Part shown: one piece after another, positions 22,735-33,518 of the stretch | How the letters are laid out: each line of letters starts with the position of its first letter | How positions within the stretch are numbered: position 1 is the first letter of the stretch | Assembly: GCA_033675265.1 (NCBI GenBank) | Contig: JAUJYZ010000785.1 | Location: 62,001 to 126,000 of the forward strand | DNA length: 64,000 bases | From: Actinostola sp. cb2023 | Taxonomy: Eukaryota > Cnidaria > Anthozoa > Actiniaria > Actinostolidae | Reading direction: 5' to 3' | Program-made: the position numbers and the translations under genes | Notes under the pieces: model-generated | Seen by the model: the letters and a program-made list of their open reading frames with translations, nothing else | Told to the model about the DNA's origin: nothing | The model's database searches: none

Positions 22735-25700
22735 ATGGAAAAGTTAAGAAATGTTCGGCGAGCGGCAAAGGGATCACTAACAAGAACCATTGGCACCCTA
22801 CGTGTCTTAATCGAAGCAAATCGACCGTGGGAAGAGATTGAAGAGGCGACAGTGGAGGTAAAGAGTGCATATGAAAGTCTTGTTAGTAAACATGAAGAAT
22901 ATACGCTGCTCTTAAACGACGAAGAGTACGACGAAGCGGAAAACTGGATGGATGCGTGTACTCGTGACTACAATGATTGTAATATGATAGCCAATGATTA
23001 CGTAAGAAACGCAAAGAAAGAAATCAACGCAGCCAGCGTAAATAATGAAGATCAAGAACACCAAATAGCTGAGGAAATTGTCAATGTTATCGTTAATGCA
23101 GATGAAAATGTCAATGTAAATGCTGATGGAAATGTCAATGTTAATGCAGATGAAAATGTCAATGGAAATGCTAATGTCAATGTAAATGCTGATGGAAATG
23201 TCAATGTAAATGCTGATGGAAATGTCAATGGAAATGTTAATGGAAATGTCAATGGAAATGCTAATGGAAATGTCAATGGAAATGTCAATGGAAATGTCAA
23301 TGGAAATGTTAATGTCAACGGAAGTCAAAATGTCAATGCCAATGTAGCCACAGCCAGTGGTGGTGTAAGTGAGGAAGATAAAGAAGTTAAGCCTATTGTA
23401 TCTGTATCTTTAAGACATGAAAAACCCAAACTGCCGGTCTTCAACGGAGATGTGAGGAAGTATTTCATATTTAAAGATGATTTTAAACACGCTATTGAGG
23501 CAAATTACACAGAGAGAGATAGCATCACAATTATTCGTTCTTGTCTTGGAACAGAACTGGCAAAGTTGATAGAAGGAATAAGCAACGATTTAAAGACAGT
23601 GTGGAAGTACCTTGACCAAATCTATGGGGATCCGCGAGTTGTCTCAGACGTTGTGACATCTGATTTGGAAAGGTTCAAACCTATTCAACCAGGTGAGGAT
23701 CATCGCTTCTGCGATCTCGTGAATCTTGTCCGAAGATCGTATAACATTTTAAAGGAAATAAAGAGGCCACAAGATATTGACAACACACACGTCATATCAC
23801 TGATTGAAAGGAAATTGACAAAAGATGACCAAAGGGTTTGGGCCAGAAGCATAAACCAACAGAAAATAGAGCCATCCATGGTCACATTGTTAGAGTGGAT
23901 GGAAGAAGAAATGGCTGCCAGCATACGCTCGAGTGCAGTAATTCGTAAGTCTGGTAGTAGTGCCCTACGTCCCTCAGCAAATCCCTCAGTAAATGTTGTA
24001 ACAACACCCAGTAACCAAAGAGGGATTAACAGTTCCTCATGGATTAACAGTTCTTCATATCAACCACATGAAAGCCAAAACCAGAGAGGGATTAACAGTT
24101 CTTCATATCAACCACGTGAAAGCCAAAACCTCAAGACCCAATGTTATGTATGCCAAGGACAGCACTATGTTGATGAATGCCCTAGGTTCAAGCAGATGTC
24201 AGTGAAAGAGCGTTGGAGAGTAGTAAAAGATAAGCGTGCATGTTTTTGTTGCTTAAAATGGAGCAAAGGCCATTCAGTTGTGAATTGCAAACGACGAAAA
24301 GAGTGTGGTGAAAGGGTACAGGAAACTACATGCCAAAAATCCCACCACAAACTGTTACACATGGACTCAGAAACACTCAATGCATCTGTATCCTTTGTGC
24401 AAGATAACAGTACAACACTGCTCCCAATAACGATTGGTGTCGTCAAAGGGGAAGGAACAGCAAACACAGATGTTAATGTGTTCTATGACAGCGGAGCACA
24501 AGTTTCCATGATAAGAAGCAGCGTGGCAGAGTCTATGGGACTTGAAGGCAAGAGAATAAAGATATATATTACTAAGGTAGGCGGTGTAGAAGAGGAACTA
24601 GACACAAAACTGTATAAAGTGACATTATGTACACGAAGCAATATGCCTGTCCAATCGATCCAAGCTATAGGGATCCCACAGATTTCTGATGAGATAACTG
24701 ATGTTAACGTAAATGCCATCGCACACAAGTTTGATGTCCCTGTAAATGATTTGAAAAGAAAAGCTGGACCAATTGATGTCCTTATTGGCATTAATTATCC
24801 AAGTTTCCATGTGGGTGAGACTAGAGTAAAGAATGGTTTGGTCGCAAGAAAGAGCCCCCTGGGATGGGTTGTGTTCGGAGTAAATGCCGAAGGGTCAGCT
24901 GAAAAACCCAAGCAAGTTCTACATGTTCGCCTCGCAAGCCCGATTGACCTGACAGATTTCTGGAAGACTGAAACGATGGGAGTCACAGTACACCCATGTA
25001 CATGCAAAGCTGCTGAAATGTCAACCGAAGAAAGAATGGAGTTAAACTTGATAGAGAAATCATGCGAACTGGATGGAAACAAATGGTTGATGAGCTACCC
25101 CTGGAAAAAGGATCCCAACCTTCTGCCAAACAACTATGTTCAAGTCTTGAAAAAGCTTGAAAGCACAGAGCGACGCCTATCTAAACAGCCAGAGTATGCA
25201 GAAAGCTACAACAAGCAAATCAAGGAAATGGAAGATATGGGATTTTCAAGAAAACTGACACAGCAAGAGATGAAAACATATAGTGGACCTGTTCACTATG
25301 TGGCTCACCATGCGGTAGTTCGCCCAGAGAAGAAGAGCACGCCAATAAGAATTGTGTTCAACAGTTCTGCGACATTCCAAGGCCACACCCTAAACGACTA
25401 TTGGTACAAGGGACCGGATCTCCTTAACAGTTTGTTTGGAGTGATACTACGCTTCAGAGAAAACAGCATTGCAGTATGTGCCGATATCTCAAAGATGTAC
25501 CACATGATAACAATACCTCTGTATGATCAGCATGTACACAGATTTATATGGCGTAATCTAGAAACGGAGCGGCAACCAGATACCTATATCAAGACTGTTC
25601 TAACATTTGGGGATCGTCCGTCACCTACTATGGCTATTGTAGCCTTGCGCAAGACAGCAGAACTGAAAGAAGTTGGTACACCGAAAGCAGCTGAAGCAAT

Positions 25701-27747
25701 TATCAAAAACACTTACATGGATGACATATGTGACTCTGTGGACAGTGTAGCTGAAGCTAAAATCCTGACATCATCCATCGACGAGGTACTGGCAGCTGGT
25801 GGTTTCAAGGTAAAGGAATGGATATCAAATGCGTCAAAGGACGAACAGCCCAAACAAGTAACACTGGGAGTTGAAGAAGAGTCTGAAAAGGTGTTAGGAG
25901 TGGTCTGGAACCCTAAAGAAGACAAGTTCTCGTACAAGATTAAGATGCAGTGTGAAGCCACAGATGAAGTAATGATGAAAAAGTTGACAAAACGCCAGAT
26001 CCTGAGCAAGGTGGCAGGAATCTTTGATCCCATTGGTGCAGGTGCAGCAGTTCTTATCAAGGCAAAGATCGCCATGCAAGAACTCTGGCAACACGGGTTG
26101 GGATGGGATGACGAGGTTCCACAGGAGATAAAGCAGAAATGGATCAAGATCTTCAAAGAAATTGCCGCTTTGAATGATGTGAAATTTGAACGTTGCATGA
26201 AAGTGCCAAATGCAATAGACGATCCATCATTGATTATCTTTTGTGATGCATCAAGACTGGCCTTTGGTGCATGCGCCTATGTAAGGTGGAAGGTACAAGA
26301 AGGAAAGTATGAAGTGAGGTTTGTTGCTGCCAAATCTAGAGTAGCCCCGTTGAAAGAGCTGACCATCCCTCGACTGGAACTCCAAGCTGCAGTCATAGCA
26401 AGTCGTCTAGCTAAGACTATTCTAGAAGAATCTCGCTTTAACTTTTCAAGAATCATCTATTTCTCTGACAGCCTTGTGGTACTTGCCTGGATCCAAGGCC
26501 AAACACGCTGTTACAAGCCATTCGTCTCCTGCAGAATAGGGGAAATACAGTCAAGTTCTGAGCCTTCTGAGTGGTTACACTGCCCAACTCAGTTAAATGT
26601 CGCTGATGACATAACCAAAGGAATTACAGTTGAAGAAATGCAAGAAAGATGGTATTGTCACCCTGGTATTGCCACGACAACAGCTAAAGTAAGAAAGAAG
26701 TATTGGATCATCAAAGGTCATAGCATTTCCAAGAGAGTCAAGCATCAGTGCACGTTCTGCAGAGAGGTTGAAGCAAAAGCTACGCATCAGTTCATGGCAG
26801 ATCTCCCACAATGCAGGCAACAGCCATATACACCACCATTTCTGTACACCTCCTGTGATTATTTTGGTCCATTTAAAGTAAAGATTGGCAGAAACAAGAC
26901 GACAAAGCACTATGGTGTAGTGTTCACATGCATGAATACAAGAGCTGTTCACTGCGAACTCGCTACTGATGCCAGCACCATGGAATTACTCCAAGTACTC
27001 AGAAGATTCTTTTCTTACCGTGGGTATCCCAAGCTCCTCATATCCGACAACGGCTCACAGATGATTGGGGCAGAAAAAGAGCTACGTCTTATGATCGAAG
27101 GATGGGACACAAGTCAATTAAAGGAATACTGTGCTGAAAGAGGAATGAAGTGGCAATTCACCACACCGCTAGCGCCTCATCAAAACGGATGTGCCGAAGC
27201 CATGGTTAAGAGTATTAAATCTGCCCTCAAGAAAGCCATTGGTGACACTGTTCTCAGTCCATTTGAATTATACACCTGTTTACTAGAAGCTGCCAACTTG
27301 GTCAATCAAAGACCTATTGGAAGACCGCCCAACGATCCCAACGAAGGTTCATATCTATGTCCGAACGATATTCTCTTAGGACGATCTACAAGTGCCGTCC
27401 CACAAGGTCCATTCCGTCAAACCAAGAACCCTCGTCACCGCTTCGAATTCTGTCAAAAGATCGTTGATGCATTCTGGACGAAGTGGTCAAGAGATGTGCT
27501 ACCGTCACTCGTCGTGAGAAAGAAATGGCAGACAAAGACGCGCAATGTAAAGATCGACGACTATGTTGTATTGAAAGAAGGCAACGAAATACGAGGAAAG
27601 TGGAACGCAGGCCGTATAGTGGAAGTATTCCCTGGAGATGACGGCATGGTACGCAACGTAACAGTGAAGACAGCGGACGGAAGTTACAGACGTCCCATCA
27701 CAAGGATCTGTGTAATCTACCCTATCGAAGGCTTCGACAAGGAGTAA
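22735..27747 (+). CDS. BEL/Pao Gag-Pol polyprotein, 1670 aa, internally deleted
   Basis: One frame in family order. N-terminal Gag; an Asn/Val/Gly/Ala repeat (residues ~115-208); a DUF1759-like Gag core (~230-400); zinc knuckles (CYVCQGQHYVDEC near 470 and a second Cys/His cluster near 505). Aspartic protease with DSG at ~583. Reverse transcriptase with Asp ~917 and YMDD at 994-997, followed by the Pao (peptidase A17) region. RNase H with FCDAS (~1171) and a FSDS motif. Integrase Asp 1375, Asp 1438 and Glu 1488, ending in a basic C-terminal domain. The start is the first in-frame ATG, 50 bp past the 5' LTR. Oddity: near residue 1307 the text goes straight from MQERWYC to HPGIATTTAK. Family members normally have about 200 residues here, including the lead-in to the integrase zinc finger. 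Confidence 0.93.
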   Translation: MEKLRNVRRAAKGSLTRTIGTLRVLIEANRPWEEIEEATVEVKSAYESLVSKHEEYTLLLNDEEYDEAENWMDACTRDYNDCNMIANDYVRNAKKEINAASVNNEDQEHQIAEEIVNVIVNADENVNVNADGNVNVNADENVNGNANVNVNADGNVNVNADGNVNGNVNGNVNGNANGNVNGNVNGNVNGNVNVNGSQNVNANVATASGGVSEEDKEVKPIVSVSLRHEKPKLPVFNGDVRKYFIFKDDFKHAIEANYTERDSITIIRSCLGTELAKLIEGISNDLKTVWKYLDQIYGDPRVVSDVVTSDLERFKPIQPGEDHRFCDLVNLVRRSYNILKEIKRPQDIDNTHVISLIERKLTKDDQRVWARSINQQKIEPSMVTLLEWMEEEMAASIRSSAVIRKSGSSALRPSANPSVNVVTTPSNQRGINSSSWINSSSYQPHESQNQRGINSSSYQPRESQNLKTQCYVCQGQHYVDECPRFKQMSVKERWRVVKDKRACFCCLKWSKGHSVVNCKRRKECGERVQETTCQKSHHKLLHMDSETLNASVSFVQDNSTTLLPITIGVVKGEGTANTDVNVFYDSGAQVSMIRSSVAESMGLEGKRIKIYITKVGGVEEELDTKLYKVTLCTRSNMPVQSIQAIGIPQISDEITDVNVNAIAHKFDVPVNDLKRKAGPIDVLIGINYPSFHVGETRVKNGLVARKSPLGWVVFGVNAEGSAEKPKQVLHVRLASPIDLTDFWKTETMGVTVHPCTCKAAEMSTEERMELNLIEKSCELDGNKWLMSYPWKKDPNLLPNNYVQVLKKLESTERRLSKQPEYAESYNKQIKEMEDMGFSRKLTQQEMKTYSGPVHYVAHHAVVRPEKKSTPIRIVFNSSATFQGHTLNDYWYKGPDLLNSLFGVILRFRENSIAVCADISKMYHMITIPLYDQHVHRFIWRNLETERQPDTYIKTVLTFGDRPSPTMAIVALRKTAELKEVGTPKAAEAIIKNTYMDDICDSVDSVAEAKILTSSIDEVLAAGGFKVKEWISNASKDEQPKQVTLGVEEESEKVLGVVWNPKEDKFSYKIKMQCEATDEVMMKKLTKRQILSKVAGIFDPIGAGAAVLIKAKIAMQELWQHGLGWDDEVPQEIKQKWIKIFKEIAALNDVKFERCMKVPNAIDDPSLIIFCDASRLAFGACAYVRWKVQEGKYEVRFVAAKSRVAPLKELTIPRLELQAAVIASRLAKTILEESRFNFSRIIYFSDSLVVLAWIQGQTRCYKPFVSCRIGEIQSSSEPSEWLHCPTQLNVADDITKGITVEEMQERWYCHPGIATTTAKVRKKYWIIKGHSISKRVKHQCTFCREVEAKATHQFMADLPQCRQQPYTPPFLYTSCDYFGPFKVKIGRNKTTKHYGVVFTCMNTRAVHCELATDASTMELLQVLRRFFSYRGYPKLLISDNGSQMIGAEKELRLMIEGWDTSQLKEYCAERGMKWQFTTPLAPHQNGCAEAMVKSIKSALKKAIGDTVLSPFELYTCLLEAANLVNQRPIGRPPNDPNEGSYLCPNDILLGRSTSAVPQGPFRQTKNPRHRFEFCQKIVDAFWTKWSRDVLPSLVVRKKWQTKTRNVKIDDYVVLKEGNEIRGKWNAGRIVEVFPGDDGMVRNVTVKTADGSYRRPITRICVIYPIEGFDKE

Positions 27748-27776
27748 ATGGGGATTTCCCCATTGCGCGGGGGTAA

Positions 27777-28158
27777 TGTTACGGACAGTTTTGGGCTTCC
27801 TGTCCAAAATCTATGCAAGTAAGACTGGAACCTAATTACACGCATGCGCAGAAACACTAAGATGCCACGAGGCATACAACGTTTTTCTATCGTTACTGTT
27901 TAGTTAGTTTAGAGCCATTTTGAAGCTGAAATATGTAGACTGTTCAACTAGAACAAAGGCAATAGATGCTGGACAAATGTAAGTGATTATATCAAGAGAA
28001 TTGTAAAAGTAAGACACCATTGTATGTATGTTATGAGACGATTTTAATGAGCTATGTTTATGGTTTACAGCTTCAGATTGTAATTGTATACGCAAGTATT
28101 AAATACTGAAAACCAGCATCGGTCTCGATCATGAGTGCTTCAATAATCCGCCGACACA
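27777..28158 (+). repeat. 3' LTR of BEL/Pao element 1
   Basis: Same 382 bp as the 5' LTR. Followed by the second copy of AATAC at 28159-28163. Confidence 0.93.
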
Positions 28159-28176
28159 AATACCAAACGGCCGTGT

Positions 28177-28557
28177 TTGTTTGTTACCCGCCATCGATCT
28201 CCAGAACGACTCCAACTACGATGTTTCTCGATTGATAACCCCTTCAGAAGGACAAGCCATTACTATTTGGGAACTTTGGAGCACAGAAATGGGACAATTG
28301 AGCTCCGTGAGGAGAATTATGAGCCCCGCAATGGGAATAATTTGCCTCGTAAGAGGATGTATTGGCCCTTTCAAGGGATGATTGACCTTACTAGATGCTT
28401 TCGTATTGACGAAGATCCCAGACAAACACGTGCAGTGCAGATTATCGACTGTAATTGTAAAGACAATCCACTTTCTATTGAAGCTGTGTCTAGTTTATAT
28501 GATCATATCAATAATTATAATTGTAATTCCGATTGTAATGCAAAGCAAAATTTCTGA
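28177..28557 (+). CDS. Unrecognised 126-codon ORF interrupted upstream by BEL/Pao 1
   Basis: This frame begins just after the BEL/Pao 1 target duplication, so any original upstream part would lie before 22298. Composition is balanced and Arg/Asn-rich, with a C-terminal NNYNCNSDCN stretch. I recognise no domain. A competing frame (28181-28381) overlaps it. It could be a broken gene fragment or chance. Confidence 0.2.
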   Translation: MFVTRHRSPERLQLRCFSIDNPFRRTSHYYLGTLEHRNGTIELREENYEPRNGNNLPRKRMYWPFQGMIDLTRCFRIDEDPRQTRAVQIIDCNCKDNPLSIEAVSSLYDHINNYNCNSDCNAKQNF

Positions 28558-29444
28558 TTAATATACTTCATCATATGCATATGTTGATAATGATACGCGA
28601 TCTCGATCACGTTCTAAATTAGTTAAAACATGTGCTGTCACTCGAACAGATAGAGAACCCTCTCGACTTTGTTTACAAAAGATAATGCGCTCATTTAGAA
28701 TCGAAAATCAAGAAATAAAATTAAGTCTATAATCAAGAAGACCACTCCTATTTCATCTGTTTTATATAGTAAGTTTATATATTTTAATATGTATTAAAAC
28801 ACATATTTGTTTAAAAGAACTGTCACCTACCCCCGGTGGCACGAAACATGGATAACACTATCCATCAGATAAGTCCTATCCAACACATAAAATTGAATAA
28901 CTACATCATTTTATCCATATTAAAAGAGACGGACCATTATGTTTTTCAAGGGGCGGGAAATGAAATATTTGTCATGATTTACAAGAGCATCATTTATTTC
29001 ATGCCTTGGACTGATTTTATTTACCTCGTGAAATACAGTGCATATTAATTCCATTCCATTCTCTTGTTTTCATTTCACTATTACACATTCGACATTAGAT
29101 TTTATTTCACAGGTTAAATAACATCACTCCGACTACCATTAAAACTCTATCACTGCAATAGTCCCTTTTCGCGTTCACAAACCCCTTTGCAAAACCGCTG
29201 TACTTATTGACATCAGACGCATTTGTACAGGGTTAGCCTCGAGTCGGTGTAAATTATTTACAAATATCAACAAGAGAGTGCAATTTAGAAAAGCTTCAAA
29301 ACTAAATAACTAATTAGTACTAAATAGCACTAATGAAACAATAGAAAACAATAGAAATAGCACTATTTAGTACTATTTAAAGTTAGTACCATTTCACGCT
29401 TTTCTAACTTTTCCACTAATGGCTCGTGATTTTAAAGAGTTCCA
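28558..29444. other. Mostly non-coding, MITE relic and AT-rich repeats
   Basis: 28833-28930 is a degraded relative of the 150-bp MITE at 3684 (GGTGGCACGAAACATGGATA, then TATCC words). 29190-29285 resembles part of 16.98-17.08 kb. 29300-29400 is an imperfect inverted repeat of ACTAAATAGCACTA. No gene is seen. Confidence 0.5.
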
Positions 29445-29790
29445 CTCCCGCGAACACATGGAAAAAAATGTTAACAAGGATTTCTTTCGTAAAAATCCTT
29501 TAACGCAATTCACTGATCAAATTTTCAATTCTCCTGAAAAGCGTCAGAAATCGAATTCACGAAAGCAAAATGGCAAGCGACTCGACAACTTTCTGAATGT
29601 GCCGTTTCAGTTTGGTCAGTTTTGACACGAAAAACTAAGCTGTGTACAGAAAATGCTTGTACACTTTGTTTTTGTATTCTGTCGAAGAAAAGGAAAAGCT
29701 GAGCCGAATCACGGTGACGAAGAGTCGTCAAACTCTGAAAAACAACTAATGAATGGAGCACGAAATCAGGTAGCCAATATCCAGTTTTTG
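29445..29790 (+). repeat. Repeat R1 body, copy 3 (partial, deleted)
   Basis: AGGATTTCTTTCGTAAAAATCC, TTCTCCTGAAAAGCGTCAG and GGAGCACGAAATCAGGTAGC match the R1 body at 15.65-16.02 kb, with internal gaps. In this copy the frame around 29419-29625 keeps FFRKNPLTQFTDQIFNSPEK in phase. Confidence 0.7.
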
Positions 29791-29842
29791 TTATAAACAT
29801 GAAAAATTATGGATAACAGAAATCGAAACGTTTGTGTATCAG

Positions 29843-31202
29843 CACAGGTAGCCCAAGCTCAGTATCAGTGGCGTAAATACAGTAAATGTATGGGCTTTCT
29901 TGTTCTGGTGTACTTGAATAAATAAATAAAAAATCGTTTGCCTTTATTCGCCTCGTACTTGTTCCTTGTGTTTTCATGTTTATGTGCTCTTATATCCTTG
30001 TGTTTTCATTTACCTCTGTAGGAATTTCTAGGCCATTTCGCTTGAAATTGAGAGAGTTACGGCGGTTTAAAAAAAAATTCCCTACCAGTAAGAAAAAATA
30101 TAGAAGGTAGGTCACTCATGGCCGCCAGCGAACTCACATGGTCCCACTCAAATGCTCGTAAATCTCTCGAAACTAGACATAACGCCAAATTTATTTCGGT
30201 AAACTGTAGTCCAATACAAGTCCGATAAATCACACTACCATTCCTTTCTCTTACTCATCGCTATCTGCATCCATGAGGAAGGTTTTTGTGACTTTCATCG
30301 GCAACATGAACCTCTGTACCTTCAAGTCTGACACGGATTTTGAACGGCCGTACAAAAATGCACACACCGGGGAGGAACAGAGGTACATTTGACACTTGAA
30401 TAAAATTTCCGTACCCTCCCGTGAGGATTGCAACCATATCTTGTCAGAGATTATAAGAGATTTTCGAGATTTTCTTCGAATTCGTGTTGATTTTCAATAC
30501 CCCATTTGGAATTTGCTCCAAAGGCCTTTTCCTTGAAATCAGAAGCATTAATTTGACAGAAGAAATACTGTAATCTATGATAGAACGAAATTTTATTCAA
30601 GTGTCAACTTGATTAGATTATTATATACTGCACGTTCGTATTTTGAACGAGCTTCGCGCTCCTGGACGACACGTGTTGAAATAAACTATTGTATTGTATT
30701 GTACCTCTGTCCCTCCCCGGTGTGTGCATTTTTGTACGGCCGTTCAAAAATCTGTGTCAGACTTGAAGGTACAGAGGTTCATGTTGCCGATGAAAGCCAC
30801 AAAAACCTTCCTCTTGGATGCAGATAGCGATGAGTAAGAGAAGGGAATGGCAGTGTGATTTATCGGACTTGCATTGGACTACAGTTTACCGAAAGAAATT
30901 TGGCGTTATGTCTAGTTTCGAGAGATTTACGAGCATTTGAGTGGGACCATGTGAGTTCGCTGGCGGCCATGAGTGACCTACCTTCTATATTTTCTTACTG
31001 GTAGGGAATTTTTTTTTAAACCGCCGTAACTCTCTCAATTTCAAGCGGAATGGCCTAGAAATTCCTACAGAGGTAAAGGAAAACACAAGGAACAAGTACG
31101 AGGCGAATAAAGGCAAACGATTTTTTATTTATTTATTCAAGTACACCAGAACAAGAAAGCCCATACATTTACGCCACTGATACTGAGCTTGGGCTACCTG
31201 TG
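29843..31202. mobile_element. Foldback element, 7-bp duplication GTATCAG, CACAGG ends
   Basis: Arms 29843-30391 and 30698-31202 are inverted near-identical copies around a ~300-bp spacer. Ends CACAGGTAGCCCAAGC and its complement, flanked by GTATCAG at 29836-29842 and 31203-31209. Mirror frames of 60-72 codons carry no known domain. Confidence 0.9.
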
Positions 31203-31394
31203 GTATCAGTACTATCTATAATAATTATTCTGCTATTTCACGCTTTTCTTTATATCCTCTAAATAAACAGTAGACACATGCGCTCTTAGAGCGCCTATTT
31301 TACTAACTTTAGCATGATCTTTCCAGTTATGGTATTTTCGTTTGTCTTTGGTGAAAATTTAAAAAGTCACGTGACAGGTGACACAAGCTCATTG

Positions 31395-31810
31395 TCTCCC
31401 GTTTTCCTGAAGTAGATGATAATTCAATTCAAGAATTAATAATTTCTAGCGAAAATGAAAACACCAATGATAAAGAGCACAAATTACTGGTTGAGCGTTT
31501 TTCGCAAGTGGGCATTGATAAGAGAAGTAAAGCAAGACTTGGAAGACTACGAGTGCGAAGCTCTCGAAAAGACACTTTCGCAATTTTACGCCGAAATACG
31601 CGGTGAAAATGAGCGAGCCTGACTCCCTAAAAGTGATGCAGGCAGCGTTAGAGCGGCATTTAAAATGAAAGAATTATGGAAAGTCCATCTTGAAAGACGT
31701 CGAATTCCAAAATTCGAGCAGAGTCCTAGAGGGAAAAGCCGGCTCGAAGTGAAACAACAAGGAATGGGAACGCGCCCAAACAAGTCCACAGAAAGAAGAA
31801 ATTCGTCGAT
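31395..31810 (+). pseudogene. Crypton-type (DUF3504-like) N-terminal pseudogene
   Basis: Plus strand, several frames. An FPEVDDNSIQELIISSENEN-type opening, then YWLSVFRKWALIREVKQDLE and TLSQFYAEIRGEN, a shift, PDSLKVMQAALERHLK, a stop, then SRLEVKQQGMGTRPNKS. All pieces occur in the order I know from coral Crypton-derived proteins. At least two frameshifts and two stops. No catalytic domain downstream. Confidence 0.75.
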
Positions 31811-32072
31811 TCAAGCGACTAATTCAGACGGATTCGGATTCAGATGGACTTTCTCATTGACTACACTTAGCTCATGTCAGCTAGTAAGCTATTTTCCATG
31901 CATTTTAGCAATCATGTAAGTCTTTTCTTCGCTGAATAATATTGTCAAGACTTTTGAACTTTGACACTTTGAATTGTCGATTTGTGAATACATTATTTCG
32001 CTTGGCAGTCGAATGGCTTCCAAGATTTACGCGCGCTTGAATTTTGCCCTCAATGTTATAAACAAGTAATCG

Positions 32073-32224
32073 CATGGTTCCTCGTAAAATTAAGGATTAA
32101 TTTCACGAGTGTTTTCAAAGTTTCCCAAATTGCTCTTGTCGCTTCGCGACTCGGGCAATTTGGGAAACTTTGAAAACACTCGTGAAATTAATCCTTAATT
32201 TTACTTAGCCCCATGCGATTCCCT
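32073..32224. repeat. ~150-bp palindromic MITE
   Basis: ATCGCATGG, TTAAGGATTAATTTCACGAG and TTTGAAAACACTCGTG-type arms face each other around GTCGCTTCGCGAC at the centre. Confidence 0.85.
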
Positions 32225-32297
32225 ATACTTACATGAACGATAGTACTTATAGTACTGATGAAATATTCAGTAAAACATGGCAATCAAACTGAAATAT

Positions 32298-32970
32298 TTT
32301 TTTAAATGTTGAAATTGCAGTCAGGATTCATGTTTTAAATTAAAGATATACTTTTGTCTCTGACTTTAGCTTTTTTATTCAGACGTTTCGACTGTAAATC
32401 AACAGTCTTCATCAGTTGGATAGTAAGAAACTGCGCGCGGATATATTTCAAAAAATACTACGAGAGCGCGTGCTCATGCCAGTGTTCAGTTCTATCGCGC
32501 GGTAAACATCTGGAATGCTAATGTAGTCATTTCCAGCGTTGCGATCGTGCGCCGAGTACCACGCTTCCAAGAAAAGCCTCCTGTGATAATTACTTTCGCT
32601 CGCCACGATTTCAGTGTTGTTAAAGTTAAAAGTGTGGCCTGTGTTGTTAGCATGTTGTGCGATCTTTGAATTGCTGTAATTATGAGAAATGGCTCTCTTG
32701 TGTTCTGTTGTTCTCGTCTTCAGAGATCGTTCAGTCTGACCATAGTATACAAAATCACAATCGTCACATTTGATCTTGTATACTATGCCAGTTCTTGAAC
32801 TCTTGTCTTGTGGGTCTTTTGGACGTGGGAACACATTGGCAAGCTTTTTCATGGGACGATGAGCAACCCGGATGTTATGTTGCTTCAAGACCCGTTGCAC
32901 CCGTTGATTTACAGTCGAAACGTCTGAATAAAAAAGCTAATGTCAGAGACAAAAGTATATCTCTAATTTA
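32298..32970 (-). mobile_element. 5'-truncated Penelope-like element with ~12-bp target duplication
   Basis: The insertion sits between two copies of AAACTGAAATAT (32286-32297 and 32971-32982). An unoccupied version of the target lies at 20757-20850. Inside, a ~65-bp inverted repeat (about 32335-32400 and 32908-32970, sharing TTCAGACGTTTCGACTGTAA) brackets the GIY-YIG ORF. Terminal inverted or tandem copies are typical of Penelope-like elements. The reverse transcriptase part is missing. Confidence 0.85.
32448..32900 (-). CDS. GIY-YIG endonuclease domain of a Penelope-like element (C-terminal remnant)
   Basis: About 150 codons on the minus strand. It has the linker phrase HNIRVAHRPMKKLANVF, then GIVYKIKCDDCDFVYYGQTE: a GIY-like strand, a CxxC zinc pair and the YxG motif. 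LKTRTTEHKRAI follows with the Arg and His of the family, then SKIAQHANNTGHTFNF. In Penelope-like elements this endonuclease follows the reverse transcriptase at the C terminus and nicks the target DNA. The first codon used is GTG inside the terminal repeat, so this is an internal piece of a longer protein and not a native start. The frame is otherwise open. Confidence 0.88.
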   Translation of the reverse strand: MQRVLKQHNIRVAHRPMKKLANVFPRPKDPQDKSSRTGIVYKIKCDDCDFVYYGQTERSLKTRTTEHKRAISHNYSNSKIAQHANNTGHTFNFNNTEIVASESNYHRRLFLEAWYSAHDRNAGNDYISIPDVYRAIELNTGMSTRSRSIF

Positions 32971-32982
32971 AAACTGAAATAT

Positions 32983-33518
32983 CTTCTCGTTCATTTCTTT
33001 CCGGCATACTAAAACTGTATGCCCAAATCAACATTTTTATTATATTATTATTATTGTTATTTATTGTTATACTATTATTATTATTAGCTCAATGTTATAC
33101 TATTATTATTATTATTATTGTTTATTATTATTATTATTGAATATTTTATGACGTCAATTGTGTGTCAATAAGAGTACAGACAACTCAAAACCATCTGCAA
33201 TTTGTTAAATAGAATCATATGGCAACTGAAAATTCTCGAAGCTGATTGGTCGGCTACTTGTGTATTTATGCGAAATCCCTGTGCAAAAAAGTAAAATCCC
33301 TCCCGTTGATTGGCTAAATTACAATGAGTTTCAACCAATGAAAGCGAAGCTCGTTACCATAGAAACAGAACATTCAAGATTGAATCAAAATGGGGAACGG
33401 TTTGTTGAAAAGTCTACAGAGTGCCTCAAAAAGGCTACGAAATTAGTTCAAAAACAGCCCTAAACAGAACAAAACTGGAGAAAATTGCTTTGGGAACAGA
33501 TATATGGTTATTAGCAAG
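32983..33518. other. Microsatellite and short repeats
   Basis: ATT-rich runs at 33038-33140, then the family-A phrase GTCAATAAGAGTACAGACA at about 33165. No gene. The 67-codon frame at 33260-33463 has no domain. Confidence 0.5.

Larger units (their letters stand above)
22303..28158 (+). mobile_element. BEL/Pao LTR retrotransposon 1, very recent insertion
   Basis: Two 382-bp LTRs with no difference seen, and a 5-bp duplication AATAC on both sides (22298-22302 and 28159-28163). One uninterrupted gag-pol frame. A G-rich tract GGGGGTAA immediately before the 3' LTR is the likely polypurine tract. No primer binding site was assigned with confidence. Identical LTRs mean recent insertion, but the pol region between RNase H and integrase looks internally deleted, so autonomy is doubtful. 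Confidence 0.95.

Noticed and set aside
22912..26952. Minus-strand ORFs of 60-161 codons inside BEL/Pao 1
   Set aside because: Shadows of the plus-strand Gag-Pol frame; no domain of their own.
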